31,656 nucleotides of DNA from a virus, in IMG/VR virus record IMGVR_UViG_3300042507_005026, positions 1-31,656 of that record; one strand, written 5' to 3'. The notes beneath the pieces were generated by a model. That model had not been told where the DNA came from and did no database searches. It worked only from the letters and a program-made list of their open reading frames with translations. Positions 22,318 to 29,976 of the stretch are shown in pieces. A program made the position numbers and the translations under genes. Position 1 is the stretch's first letter; every line of letters starts with the position of its first letter.

Positions 22318-23214
22318 ATGCTCGACCTGCGCAACCTGCCCACCAGCGCCGTGATGCGGCTGGTGAAGGCTGCACCGCGCCGCGATGGCGCTGGCGTCGT
22401 GTGGGACTACGACCTGTCGGTGGACGTACCCGACGCCGAGGCCGCCGAGCTGGTGGACACCTACGTGCCCGGCGCTGCGCGAGCGTTCGACAGTGGAGGC
22501 GACGGGGCACGCGGCAAGGCCAGCACCAGCGGCGGGTTCGACCTGTGCGCGGTGGAGCTGGCCGCCGAGGACGGGCGGCACCTCGCGCGAGGGCACGCCG
22601 AGGTGCGACAGGCCACGGTCAGCGTGACGGCAGCGCAGGCGGTGCTGGTGGTGCGCCTGCGCGTCCACGGGCTGCTGGAGCGCGCCGCCACCGACGTGGT
22701 GTACCAGCTGGACGAGGTGCTGCAGGTGCGGCTGACAACGCAGCAGGCGGCCCGCATCAGCGTGGCCGATGCGGTGGGCGCAGGCTCCAGCCGCACGCAG
22801 CGCGGCAGCCAGCCGGGCGGCTCGCTGACCGGGCGGCTGGTGGTGGTGCAGCAGGGCGACGAGCTGGTGGCGGGCGTCGTGACGAGCCAGCACGGCGACA
22901 CGTTGCAGGTGGAGGCGCTGGGCGAGTACCCGGTGGTCGTGGAGCTGGGCGACACGCGCCCGGCCACCGTGCTGGACGTTGTACCGCCTGCTGGCGAGGC
23001 GCTGGGCGACCTCGTGCTGGACTACACCGAGCGATGCGACGAGGCTGGCGTGCGGGCAAGCTGGCACGATGTCATCACCGCCATCGGCGCGCTGTACGCC
23101 CAGCAGCGTCTGCAGGCGCTGCCCGACTACAGCTGGGAGCTGGTGCCCGAGGTGTGGGACACCGCACTGGAGCACGCCATCCGACAGGCTGGCACGATAA
23201 CCGCCGAGGCGTGA
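22318..23214 (+). CDS. Unknown 298-aa protein at head of the que operon
   Basis: GGAGGAG before the ATG and a TATACC box at 22296-22301 mark a likely promoter and strong start. The protein looks like two or three beta-rich domains: residues 1-120, a strand-rich middle (about 163-220, GRLVVVQQGDELVAGVV...) and a helical C-terminus. No nucleotide, metal or membrane motif was recognised. The next gene may start at a GTGA overlap with its stop. As first gene of the run leading to the 7-deazaguanine genes it could serve DNA modification or its control; this is only positional. Confidence 0.7.
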   Translation: MLDLRNLPTSAVMRLVKAAPRRDGAGVVWDYDLSVDVPDAEAAELVDTYVPGAARAFDSGGDGARGKASTSGGFDLCAVELAAEDGRHLARGHAEVRQATVSVTAAQAVLVVRLRVHGLLERAATDVVYQLDEVLQVRLTTQQAARISVADAVGAGSSRTQRGSQPGGSLTGRLVVVQQGDELVAGVVTSQHGDTLQVEALGEYPVVVELGDTRPATVLDVVPPAGEALGDLVLDYTERCDEAGVRASWHDVITAIGALYAQQRLQALPDYSWELVPEVWDTALEHAIRQAGTITAEA

Positions 23215-23246
23215 GCACGTACCGGATGCAACGGAGGGTCACGTTC

Positions 23247-23486
23247 ATGTTGGCAGGGAACACGCGCGAGCAGCTGGTGCTGCAGCCCGGCGACGTGGTG
23301 CAAGGGGCAACGCTGGCGCAGGTGCCAGCCATCGACCAGCGCGCGTACCAGCGCATGGAACAGCGGCACGCCAAGGACCACCCGAACGAGCGGGTGGTGT
23401 GGGTGCGCGCGCACGGTGTGGTGCGCGCACTGGTGGCGAACGTGGACTGTGTACCCAGCCGACGCCCGGCCACGGTGCCGCTGTGA
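23247..23486 (+). CDS. Small protein of unknown function (79 aa)
   Basis: ATG 23247 was chosen because GGAGGG at 23233-23238 is well spaced. The frame also offers GTG 23211, overlapping the previous stop (GTGA, 91 aa), and ATG 23226. The product is mixed alpha/beta with an Arg/His-rich middle and no recognised motif. Its stop overlaps the GTG of the following membrane gene, so it is a coupled member of the operon. Confidence 0.55.
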   Translation: MLAGNTREQLVLQPGDVVQGATLAQVPAIDQRAYQRMEQRHAKDHPNERVVWVRAHGVVRALVANVDCVPSRRPATVPL

Positions 23487-23770
23487 GCGCGCCGCTCCCC
23501 GAGCGCGCCACGGTGCTGGCGCTGCCGATGGACGACCCCGAGGCCAGCGTGCGCGGCAGCCCGGCGCTGGCAGCCCTGCTGGCCGAGGGCTGGCAGGTGG
23601 TGGCGAGCGTTCCCGCCGCCCGAGGCGACCGAACCGAGCTACTGCTGGTGCTCGCGCCGCCGCGCCCAGCGCCCGCGCTGCGCGTGCCGCGCGACCTGTA
23701 CCTGCTGGCCGCACTGGCCTGCGCCGCCTGCGGTGCGCTCGGCGCGCTGCTCACAATCATCACCCGCTGA
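23483..23770 (+). CDS. Small protein with C-terminal TM segment
   Basis: The 95-aa protein starts at GTG 23483 overlapping the previous stop (GTGA). The first 65 residues look like a soluble beta-alpha unit, followed by a Pro/Arg stretch and a single C-terminal hydrophobic helix (about 72-94, LYLLAALACAACGALGALLTIIT). That fits a tail-anchored membrane protein. No family was recognised. Confidence 0.55.
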   Translation: MSAPLPERATVLALPMDDPEASVRGSPALAALLAEGWQVVASVPAARGDRTELLLVLAPPRPAPALRVPRDLYLLAALACAACGALGALLTIITR

Positions 23771-23783
23771 ACTGGAGCAATCC

Positions 23784-24500
23784 GTGCCCACCGCTGAACT
23801 GAACCTCTCCACCGTGGCACTGGCCGACCTACGCCCCGACCCGGCCAACCCTCGCACGCACGACGCGCGCAACCTCGCCGCCATCGCCGCAAGCCTCCGC
23901 GAGCACGGACAGGTGGAGCCACTGCTGGTACAGCAGTCCACGATGATGGTCATCGGCGGCAACGGGCGCGCCGAGGCCATGCGCTCGCTGGGATGGAAGC
24001 AGGCCCGCGTGGCGCTGCTCGACGTCAGCGACACCGAGGCCCGCAAGCTCTCCATCGCGCTGAACCGCACGGGCGAGCTGGCTGGCTGGGACGAGGCAGT
24101 GCTGGCTCGCCACCTGTCCGAGCTGTCCGAGCTGGACGGCGCGTTCGATGTGGAGGGTCTGGGCTTCACGGGTGCTGAACTGGACGCGCTGGTGGCGGCC
24201 TACGTCGCGGTGGAGCCGACGCCGCCGCCCGTAGCCCCGCAGCCGACGGCACAGGGAACCGCCAGCGGTGTGACCGCTGGTGCGGGTGCTGGTGTGTCCA
24301 TCGGAGGGGCGTTGCCGCCCGGCACCGCGCCTGCGCCCATGCCGACCAGCGCGGTCAAGGTCGTCCAGCTGTTCCTCAACGACGAAACCATGGACCCGTT
24401 TCAGATGGCTGTCCGCAAGCTGGCAGAGCAGTACGGAACGGACAATATCACCGACACCGTGCTGCGCGCGGTGCTCACCGAGGCTGGCGAATGGCGCTGA
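23784..24500 (+). CDS. ParB/Srx-like domain protein
   Basis: The 238-aa protein starts at GTG 23784, 6 bp after GGAG. Residues 8-115 form a ParB-N/sulfiredoxin-like domain: VALADLRPDPANPRTHD, a helix with SLREHGQVEPLLVQ and the GGNGRAEAM motif (58-66), then LNRTGELAGWDEAVLARHLSEL. In phages such domains are found in DNA-modification and nuclease proteins as well as partition proteins. After a Pro/Gly/Ala linker (143-195) comes a short helical C-terminal domain. There is no helix-turn-helix typical of full ParB. queE overlaps its end by 10 bp, which ties it to the deazaguanine genes; a DNA-targeting or NTP-binding role there is inferred. Confidence 0.75.
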   Translation: MPTAELNLSTVALADLRPDPANPRTHDARNLAAIAASLREHGQVEPLLVQQSTMMVIGGNGRAEAMRSLGWKQARVALLDVSDTEARKLSIALNRTGELAGWDEAVLARHLSELSELDGAFDVEGLGFTGAELDALVAAYVAVEPTPPPVAPQPTAQGTASGVTAGAGAGVSIGGALPPGTAPAPMPTSAVKVVQLFLNDETMDPFQMAVRKLAEQYGTDNITDTVLRAVLTEAGEWR

Positions 24501-25153
24501 ACGTCCGCGAGGTGTTCGCCACCATGCAAGGCGAGGGCAGCATGGCGGGTGCGCCTGCTGTGTTCGTGCGGCTGTCGGGATGCAACCTGTGGAGCGGGCT
24601 GGCCCACCTGCGCCACGCAGGCACCGGAGCCTGTGCCGAGTGGTGTGACACCGACTTCGCAAAGGGTACACGCTACGAGCCGGGCGAGGTCGCGGACACC
24701 GTGCTGCGACTGTGCGACGGTTGGGCACGTCCATTCGTGGTCGTGTCCGGAGGCGAACCATGCCTCCAGCTCCGCACAGCAGGCGGCGAGGTGCTGGTGC
24801 GCTTGCTCCAGCAGGCAGGCGTGGCCGTGGCCGTAGAAACCAACGGGACAGTCGAGGCCGATGTGCTTGCCGACTTGCAGCACGTGACGGTCAGCCCCAA
24901 GGCACTACGCGCACCCGGCGAGGACGCACTGGCGCACGTTCGCGTTCGCACTGGCACCGACCTCAAAGTCGTTGCCCCGCAGTGGGGGCATGACGAGCTG
25001 GACCGCATGAACGAGTGGGCGTTCACCCACCGTTACGTCCAGCCGCTGGACACCGGAACTGGTCCCGGCGCGGTGCAGCCCGCGCTGGCGCTGGCGGCGC
25101 GCCTTGGCTGGCGCGTGTCGGCGCAGGTTCACAAGCTGCTGGAGCTACCATGA
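24491..25153 (+). CDS. queE: QueE, 7-carboxy-7-deazaguanine synthase (radical SAM)
   Basis: The 220-aa protein turns 6-carboxytetrahydropterin into 7-carboxy-7-deazaguanine, the ring-contracting step of preQ0 synthesis. Family features seen: FATMQGEGSMAGAPAVFVRLSGCNLW at the start (shown in part), CDTDF after the cluster, GGEP at 86-89 and ETNG at 115-118. The cluster cysteines are C31, C48 and C52, a CX16CX3C spacing. The X3 between the last two is unusual, since a CX2C end is the common form. The ATG lies inside the ParB-like gene, with GAGG upstream, and its stop overlaps folE (ATGA). Identity is clear; activity with this spacing is the only doubt. Confidence 0.92.
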   Translation: MALNVREVFATMQGEGSMAGAPAVFVRLSGCNLWSGLAHLRHAGTGACAEWCDTDFAKGTRYEPGEVADTVLRLCDGWARPFVVVSGGEPCLQLRTAGGEVLVRLLQQAGVAVAVETNGTVEADVLADLQHVTVSPKALRAPGEDALAHVRVRTGTDLKVVAPQWGHDELDRMNEWAFTHRYVQPLDTGTGPGAVQPALALAARLGWRVSAQVHKLLELP

Positions 25154-25746
25154 CAACGGATAAGGCAGCCGCCGCCGAGGCGGTGCGGGCGCTCCTCGCG
25201 GCGCTTGGCGAGGACACGGAGCGCGAGGGGCTACACGGCACGCCCGCACGGGTGGCCAAGGCGTGGCTTGAAATGCTCGCCGGGATGCACCTGCAGCCCG
25301 CCGATGTGCTGCGTACCAGTACGGGCGGCGCTGGGTTCTCCGACGTCGGTGGGTTCGACCAGATGGTCGTGCTGTCCGACATCCCGTTCCACAGCGTGTG
25401 CGAACACCACATGCTGCCGTTCAGCGGGTTCGCGGACGTTGGCTACCTGCCGGGCGACAGCGGGTTGGTGGTGGGCGTGAGCAAGCTCGCGCGCCTCGTG
25501 GACCTGTACGCGCGCCGCCTGCAGGTGCAGGAGCGCATGACGCAGCAGGTAGCACAGGCGCTCCACGACCACCTACAGGCGCGCGGCGTCGGTGTGCGGG
25601 TGCGTGGCGTCCACCACTGCATGAGCTGCCGTGGCGTCCGCAAGTCGGGCACGATGGCGACCGAGGTTCTGTTAGGCGCGTTCCGTGACCATGCGGTACG
25701 CGCCGAGTTCTGGCAGCTGTGTGAGCCGCTGCCGAGGGGGGCATGA
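25150..25746 (+). CDS. folE: FolE, GTP cyclohydrolase I
   Basis: The 198-aa protein makes dihydroneopterin triphosphate from GTP, the first step of the pathway. HSVCEHHMLPF (81-91) supplies zinc ligands C84 and H87, and HHCMSCRGV (155-163) supplies the third Cys and nearby catalytic residues. GLHGTPARVAKAW and SKLARLVDLYARRLQVQERMT are family signatures (the second shown in part). Length is normal for type IA enzymes. Start and stop both overlap neighbours (ATGA with queE, ATGA with queD), so the four que genes are made in step. Confidence 0.95.
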   Translation: MTTDKAAAAEAVRALLAALGEDTEREGLHGTPARVAKAWLEMLAGMHLQPADVLRTSTGGAGFSDVGGFDQMVVLSDIPFHSVCEHHMLPFSGFADVGYLPGDSGLVVGVSKLARLVDLYARRLQVQERMTQQVAQALHDHLQARGVGVRVRGVHHCMSCRGVRKSGTMATEVLLGAFRDHAVRAEFWQLCEPLPRGA

Positions 25747-26177
25747 TGGACACGACCGCGACCCGCATCTTCGGGATTGACGTTGGGCACCGGGTGATGC
25801 GCCACGAGAGCAAGTGCGCGCACGTGCACGGCCACCGCTACGGCATCGAGGTGACCTGCGCGGCACCCGCGTTGGATACCGTGGGGCGTGTGATTGACTT
25901 TGGCGTGGTCAAGGAGGTGGTCGGCAGCTGGCTGGACGACAACCTCGACCACGGCTACGCGCACCACCCCGACGACCCGGTGGGCGCGTACCTGCTGGCA
26001 CAGGGACAGCGCACGTTCGCCATGCCCGCCCAGTACGGTGAGCCAACAGCCGAGAACATCGCCCGGCTGGTTGGACACACCGCAGGCGAGCTGCTGGCTC
26101 CACACGGCATCACGGTCACGCACGTTCGCGTGTACGAAACGCCCAACTGCTGGGCAGACTGGCGTAAGGAGGTCTGA
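25743..26177 (+). CDS. queD: QueD, 6-carboxytetrahydropterin synthase
   Basis: The 144-aa protein converts dihydroneopterin triphosphate to 6-carboxytetrahydropterin. Zinc ligands H16, H29 and H31 and catalytic C25 are seen in GHRVMRHESKCAHVHGH; IDFG (51-54), the D69-H70 pair in LDHGY, E104 in PTAEN and E132 in YETPN complete the active site. Start is ATG 25743, or ATG 25746, both overlapping the folE stop, with GAGGGG upstream. Its stop overlaps queC (TGATG). Confidence 0.94.
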   Translation: MMDTTATRIFGIDVGHRVMRHESKCAHVHGHRYGIEVTCAAPALDTVGRVIDFGVVKEVVGSWLDDNLDHGYAHHPDDPVGAYLLAQGQRTFAMPAQYGEPTAENIARLVGHTAGELLAPHGITVTHVRVYETPNCWADWRKEV

Positions 26178-26890
26178 TGTCACAGCTGAACGGAAAGACG
26201 GTGGTGCTGCTGCTCTCGGGTGGGCAGGACAGCACGACCTGCCTGTTCTGGGCGCTCGCCAACGGAGCCAGCAAGGTCCACGCGCTGTCGGTGTGGTACG
26301 GGCAACGGCATGACGCGGAGCTGCGTGCTGCGTCGGCGGTGTTGGCCGTCGCCCGCGAGCACTACCCCGAGGCCGAGCTGCACCACGAGCAACTGGCCAT
26401 TGGCAACGTGCTGTCCAGCACCAGCCCGCTGGTGAGCAGCGCGCCGCTGGGCCAGTACGCCAGCGCCGAGGAACTGCCGGGCGGCGTGGAGCCGACGTTC
26501 GTGCCGGGTCGCAATCTCCTGTTCCTCACGCTGGCAGCGAACCGCGCAGCGGCGGTGCGCGCCGACGCGCTCGTGACAGGCGTGTGCGAGGAGGACTTCG
26601 GAGGGTACTACGACTGCAGGCGCGCGTTCGTGGACGCGACCGAGCGTGCTGTGGCGCAGGGGTTCGTTGGGTCAGACGAGTGGCTGCCCATTCTGACGCC
26701 GCTGATGAAGCTGGACAAGGCGGCCAGCGTGCGCTTGGCAGTGGAGCTGCCCGGCTGCATGGACGCGCTGGCGGTGAGCCACACCTGCTACGCAGGCGAG
26801 AACCCGCCCTGCGGCAAGTGTCACGCCTGCCACCTGCGGCAGCGTGGCTTCGCGCAGGCAGGCGTGGCCGACCCTCTCGTTGGGCGGTGA
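26177..26890 (+). CDS. queC: QueC, 7-cyano-7-deazaguanine (preQ0) synthase
   Basis: The 237-aa protein makes preQ0 from 7-carboxy-7-deazaguanine with ATP and ammonia. It has the PP-loop SGGQDS (14-19) and the C-terminal zinc site C204, C212, C215, C218 (CYAGENPPCGKCHAC). AAGGAGG stands 4 bp before the ATG, the strongest ribosome site in the que run. No QueF is present, so the expected end product is preQ0, with the QueC intermediate ADG as the alternative. The first DpdA-like gene begins 3 bp after its stop. Confidence 0.95.
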   Translation: MSQLNGKTVVLLLSGGQDSTTCLFWALANGASKVHALSVWYGQRHDAELRAASAVLAVAREHYPEAELHHEQLAIGNVLSSTSPLVSSAPLGQYASAEELPGGVEPTFVPGRNLLFLTLAANRAAAVRADALVTGVCEEDFGGYYDCRRAFVDATERAVAQGFVGSDEWLPILTPLMKLDKAASVRLAVELPGCMDALAVSHTCYAGENPPCGKCHACHLRQRGFAQAGVADPLVGR

Positions 26891-26893
26891 CCG

Positions 26894-27754
26894 ATGTTCA
26901 AGGCAGCAACGCTGGTGTCGTACCACGGGATGCGCGAGCAAGGGTTCGATGCTTGGTGGAGGCTGCAGGGCGCGTACCCCGACATAGAGGTGGTGCTGGA
27001 CAGTGGAGCGTTCAGCGCCGCCAACACGGGCGTGCCCATCGGCGTGCTGGAGTACGGCAGATTCGTGCGCCAGTACGGCGGTCGGTTCAAGTGGTGCGCC
27101 AACCTCGACGTGATTGGCGACCCGCAGGCCAGCTACAGACAGTGGCGGGCGCTCCAAGACCTGTCCGGAGGCCAGCTTGTGCCTGTCCTCCACTACGGTT
27201 CTGACCACCGTTGGATTGAACGCTACGCCAGCGACGGCGCTCCGCGCATGGCGTTTGGCGGCCTCGTGCCCCACATGGCCAAGCTGGCGCACGCCCGGCC
27301 CGACTGCCCTGTGACCAAGTGGGTGAGTGGCGCGTGGGAGGTTGCCAAGCAGGCTGGGTTGGTCGTCCACGGGTTCGGCGTGGCCAGTCCACGCATCATC
27401 GCCGCCTACCCGTGGGAGAGCTGCGACAGCAGCTCGGCGCACCACTACGCGCGCCGACGACAGAACTGGATACTCGACAGCAACGGCAAGCGCGTGCGGC
27501 TGGACAGCCAAACGGGCGGCCTGTCCGCTGACGAACTGAACATGATGGACAGGTTCGAGGTTCAGTACGTGGAGGGAGTTCACGGCAAGTACGGGATGGC
27601 GCGCGGCAAGCGGCTGACCTCGGTGGCTACGTCCATGCTCCAGTCGGTGGAGCTGGTCGGCTACCCAAGCGGGTTCGTGATGATGTTCGCGCTGCCCAAC
27701 GCGGCTGAACGGCACGTACTGTTCGACGTGAGCCGGGCTTGGAACGCCCGATGA
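26894..27754 (+). CDS. dpdA: DpdA-like DNA 7-deazaguanine transglycosylase, copy A
   Basis: The 286-aa protein has the tRNA-guanine-transglycosylase-type TIM barrel pattern of phage DpdA enzymes, which exchange guanine in DNA for a 7-deazaguanine base. LDSGAF (35-40, D36) matches the general-acid Asp motif, LDVIGD is at 71-76, and HGFGVASP (159-166) followed by YPWESCDSS carries D178, which aligns with the nucleophile Asp. No CXCXXC zinc motif is seen, unlike tRNA TGT. The start is 3 bp after queC with only a weak ribosome site, suggesting coupled translation. A paralogue follows with ATGA overlap. Family assignment rests on motif order and on the que genes beside it. Confidence 0.85.
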   Translation: MFKAATLVSYHGMREQGFDAWWRLQGAYPDIEVVLDSGAFSAANTGVPIGVLEYGRFVRQYGGRFKWCANLDVIGDPQASYRQWRALQDLSGGQLVPVLHYGSDHRWIERYASDGAPRMAFGGLVPHMAKLAHARPDCPVTKWVSGAWEVAKQAGLVVHGFGVASPRIIAAYPWESCDSSSAHHYARRRQNWILDSNGKRVRLDSQTGGLSADELNMMDRFEVQYVEGVHGKYGMARGKRLTSVATSMLQSVELVGYPSGFVMMFALPNAAERHVLFDVSRAWNAR

Positions 27755-28647
27755 ACGTGGGATGGCTGACGAGTTACTGGCACGTTCGTACCGACCCAGT
27801 GGACTGGCAGAAGACGCTGGAGCTGACGCGCCACGGCGTGAGTGTCGTTGTGGACAGCGGAGCGTTCACAGCCAAGTCGCTGGGTACACCCATCAGCCTG
27901 CTGGCCTACCAGCGGTGGCTCCAGCCCCGCCTGCGCTCGGTGAACGGTTGGGCGGCATCGCTCGACGTCATTGGTGACCACAGCGGCACCATGGCTAACT
28001 ACCGGGCCATGGCGTCTGCGGGCTGTGTTGGTGTGGTTCCCACCGTTCACTTCGGAGCGCCAGCCGACTACGTGGACGTCTACGCCGACCTCGGGGCGCA
28101 ACGCATCGCGGTGGGCGGCATCGCTGGGATGATGGTGCGCGGTCGCCCGTGCCTTGACGACAGCCAAGCTGGACAGCTCACACGCTGGCTGACCGCTGTT
28201 CACGGTAGGTTGGAGGCCCGTGGCATCAAGTCACATGGGTTCGGCGTGAACGCCCCGCAGTGGGCGAAGGCGTACCCGTGGGATTCGGTGGACGGCACCA
28301 GCTTCGCGTCGGGCGCGAGGTATCGCAACCTGCCCATCTACCGCAACGGAAAGATGACATGGCGGCAGCTGCGCGACGTGACCGACGAGGAGGCGACCTA
28401 CCTCGCAAGCATTGGTGGCGACGTGTCTCGGATGAACGACGCTTTCGTGACTGTGAAGGGGCAGGGCCAGCGACAGTGGCGCACGCTGATTGAGCTTGGG
28501 ATGGTCGCGGTGGTCCAATCCCTGCTGGAGCAAGCGCCGCACATTCGCACCCTCTACGTCAGCGAGTGGAGCATGACCGACCTCGTGCGCGGCATCATCC
28601 TCGACTGGAGCGACAACGGCTACCCGTGGCTGCGTGCGCGCGGGTAG
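27751..28647 (+). CDS. dpdA: DpdA-like DNA 7-deazaguanine transglycosylase, copy B
   Basis: The 298-aa protein is a diverged paralogue of copy A. VDSGAF (34-39, D35), LDVIGD (71-76), VHFG around H100 and SHGFGVNAP with YPWDSVD (D181) line up with D36, LDVIGD, H100 and D178 of copy A. Both putative catalytic Asp are kept, so it is not an obviously dead copy. The C-terminal third differs most, with a longer helical part after residue 190. ATG 27751 overlaps the stop of copy A (ATGA), so the two are made at a fixed ratio, as expected for a heterodimer or for two enzymes with different sequence targets. Confidence 0.83.
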   Translation: MNVGWLTSYWHVRTDPVDWQKTLELTRHGVSVVVDSGAFTAKSLGTPISLLAYQRWLQPRLRSVNGWAASLDVIGDHSGTMANYRAMASAGCVGVVPTVHFGAPADYVDVYADLGAQRIAVGGIAGMMVRGRPCLDDSQAGQLTRWLTAVHGRLEARGIKSHGFGVNAPQWAKAYPWDSVDGTSFASGARYRNLPIYRNGKMTWRQLRDVTDEEATYLASIGGDVSRMNDAFVTVKGQGQRQWRTLIELGMVAVVQSLLEQAPHIRTLYVSEWSMTDLVRGIILDWSDNGYPWLRARG

Positions 28648-28716
28648 TGGTGTGGCGGCAGGCGTTGCGCCCTACACCAACAGGCAGGCGCAAGACGCGC
28701 CTACGTGGAGGCACCT

Positions 28717-29085
28717 GTGGATACCGTGTGGACGACCCGCGCAGCCGGGCAAGCTGTGAGCCACGCCGACGACGGCACACCTGTGATGGACCCAAGCCTG
28801 TCGCCGAACTGGCTACGGATGCCGCCCGAGCTGGGCGGCGATGCCCTGCGTGTGGAGGGCAGCTGCTGGTTGCCGCTCGCGCCCAACCCCAACGCCGACC
28901 CCGAGCAGCCGCGCACGTGGTGGCTGGAGCAGCGCACGCGCTGGCACGTGCTGCAGGGCGTGCAGCTGGTGGTGGCCGAGGTGCAGGGGCGCGGCTGGGT
29001 CGTGCTTGACCCCGGTGCCGAGCGCCGGGCCATGCTGCGCGAGCAGTGCGGGCTGCCGCCCGAGCGCGAGGTGGCCCATGCGTAG
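28717..29085 (+). CDS. Unknown 122-aa protein
   Basis: GTG 28717 was chosen because GGAGG at 28707-28711 is 5 bp upstream; a GTG at 28705 lies inside that site. The protein is Trp-rich (WLRMPPELGG, TWWLEQRTRWHVL) and ends in a strand-rich WVVLDPGAE segment. No family was recognised. Its 3' end overlaps the next gene by 8 bp. A 13-bp sequence in its leader (28667-28679) recurs before the gene at 29881. Confidence 0.6.
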   Translation: MDTVWTTRAAGQAVSHADDGTPVMDPSLSPNWLRMPPELGGDALRVEGSCWLPLAPNPNADPEQPRTWWLEQRTRWHVLQGVQLVVAEVQGRGWVVLDPGAERRAMLREQCGLPPEREVAHA

Positions 29086-29485
29086 CCGCCGCACGCCGCA
29101 GCAGGAGCAGGCGCTGGAGCAGCTGCGCGCCGCCGCGCAGGGGCTGGCCGACCGCCCGGTGGACGAGGCCACCCGCGCACAGTTGGCGCAGGCCATCAGC
29201 GACGTGTTCGTGGGCGCACTGGCCGAGGGGCTACGCGAGGCAGCCGCCGCTGGGCGCGCGACACCGCAGCAGAAGGCACCCAGCGCGGGTGGCCAGCTGC
29301 ACCACCAGCTGCTGCTCGCGGTCGAGGCCGCCGAGGGGGCAGGCATGAAGCCCGCGCAGGTGGTGGATGAACTGTGCTGGGCGCTGGGCACCTACGCTCA
29401 TACGCACGAGCTGGAGCCGAAGGCAGTGCGCGGTACGCTGACCACCGTGCAGGGGCTGCTCGCGCGTAACGGGCCGCTGGCGTAG
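29078..29485 (+). CDS. Unknown 135-aa helical protein
   Basis: ATG 29078 follows GAGG by 6 bp and lies within the previous gene. The product is almost all helix, Ala/Gln/Leu-rich, without Cys-rich, membrane or nucleotide motifs apart from a single Cys. The stop is 2 bp from the end of the convergent minus-strand gene. Function not recognised. Confidence 0.6.
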   Translation: MRSRRTPQQEQALEQLRAAAQGLADRPVDEATRAQLAQAISDVFVGALAEGLREAAAAGRATPQQKAPSAGGQLHHQLLLAVEAAEGAGMKPAQVVDELCWALGTYAHTHELEPKAVRGTLTTVQGLLARNGPLA

Positions 29486-29487
29486 CG

Positions 29488-29805
29488 TCAGCCGGGCGGC
29501 AGGTACGACAGCAGGTAGTGCGCGCCGCCACCTGTCAGCGTGTACGTGCCGCCAGCGAGCAGACCGTGGAAGTCCAGCGTAACGGTGTCGTTATTGTGCA
29601 CGTGCAGGAACTGCCCGTTCGGGAACGTGAACGTGGCGTCGCCGCCGTGGGCGTCAATATGCACGTGGTGCACGTGCGCTCCAGCGTTGATGACGAACGT
29701 GGTCAACGCCGAAATCTGCCCAGCGAGCACCTGCAGCTGCCCGAGCGTGGTCGGCCTGCCGTCCAGCGCGCCCGCTACCCTGTCGTTCCAGCTGTGTGTC
29801 GGCAT
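29488..29805 (-). CDS. Histidine-rich small protein on the minus strand
   Basis: The 105-aa protein reads against its neighbours. ATG at 29805 has GGAGG 5 bp upstream and an ACACT/GATACA-type box further up (near 29824-29830), so it looks expressed alone. It has ten His, six of them in a short run (AHVHHVHIDAH, residues 43-53) and two in FLHVHNND (67-73). These alternate in beta-strand register, which suggests metal binding or a beta-rich structural protein. The ends of the protein are Gly/Thr-rich strands. It may be a moron gene or a small virion decoration protein; neither is proven. Confidence 0.55.
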   Translation of the reverse strand: MPTHSWNDRVAGALDGRPTTLGQLQVLAGQISALTTFVINAGAHVHHVHIDAHGGDATFTFPNGQFLHVHNNDTVTLDFHGLLAGGTYTLTGGGAHYLLSYLPPG

Positions 29806-29880
29806 GGCCACCTCCGCACGCAGTGTATCGGGTGCGCGCCGTGCGTGCGCGCCCTACACCACCGGGCGCGTGGAGGCATG

Positions 29881-29976
29881 GTGCGGAACAGGCTGGCAGT
29901 GGTGTGGCTCGGTGGCGTGGTGGCAGTGGCCATCGGCGCGCGGTTGGTAGCGCAGGCAGCGCGAGGTGCCCTGTGA
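29881..29976 (+). CDS. Membrane micro-protein (31 aa)
   Basis: The GTG at 29881 lies 4 bp after GGAGG; an ATG at 29878 is too close to that site. The peptide is one hydrophobic helix with basic residues at the start. The next gene's GTG overlaps its stop (GTGA), which supports translation. It is short enough that chance cannot be excluded. Confidence 0.4.
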   Translation: MRNRLAVVWLGGVVAVAIGARLVAQAARGAL

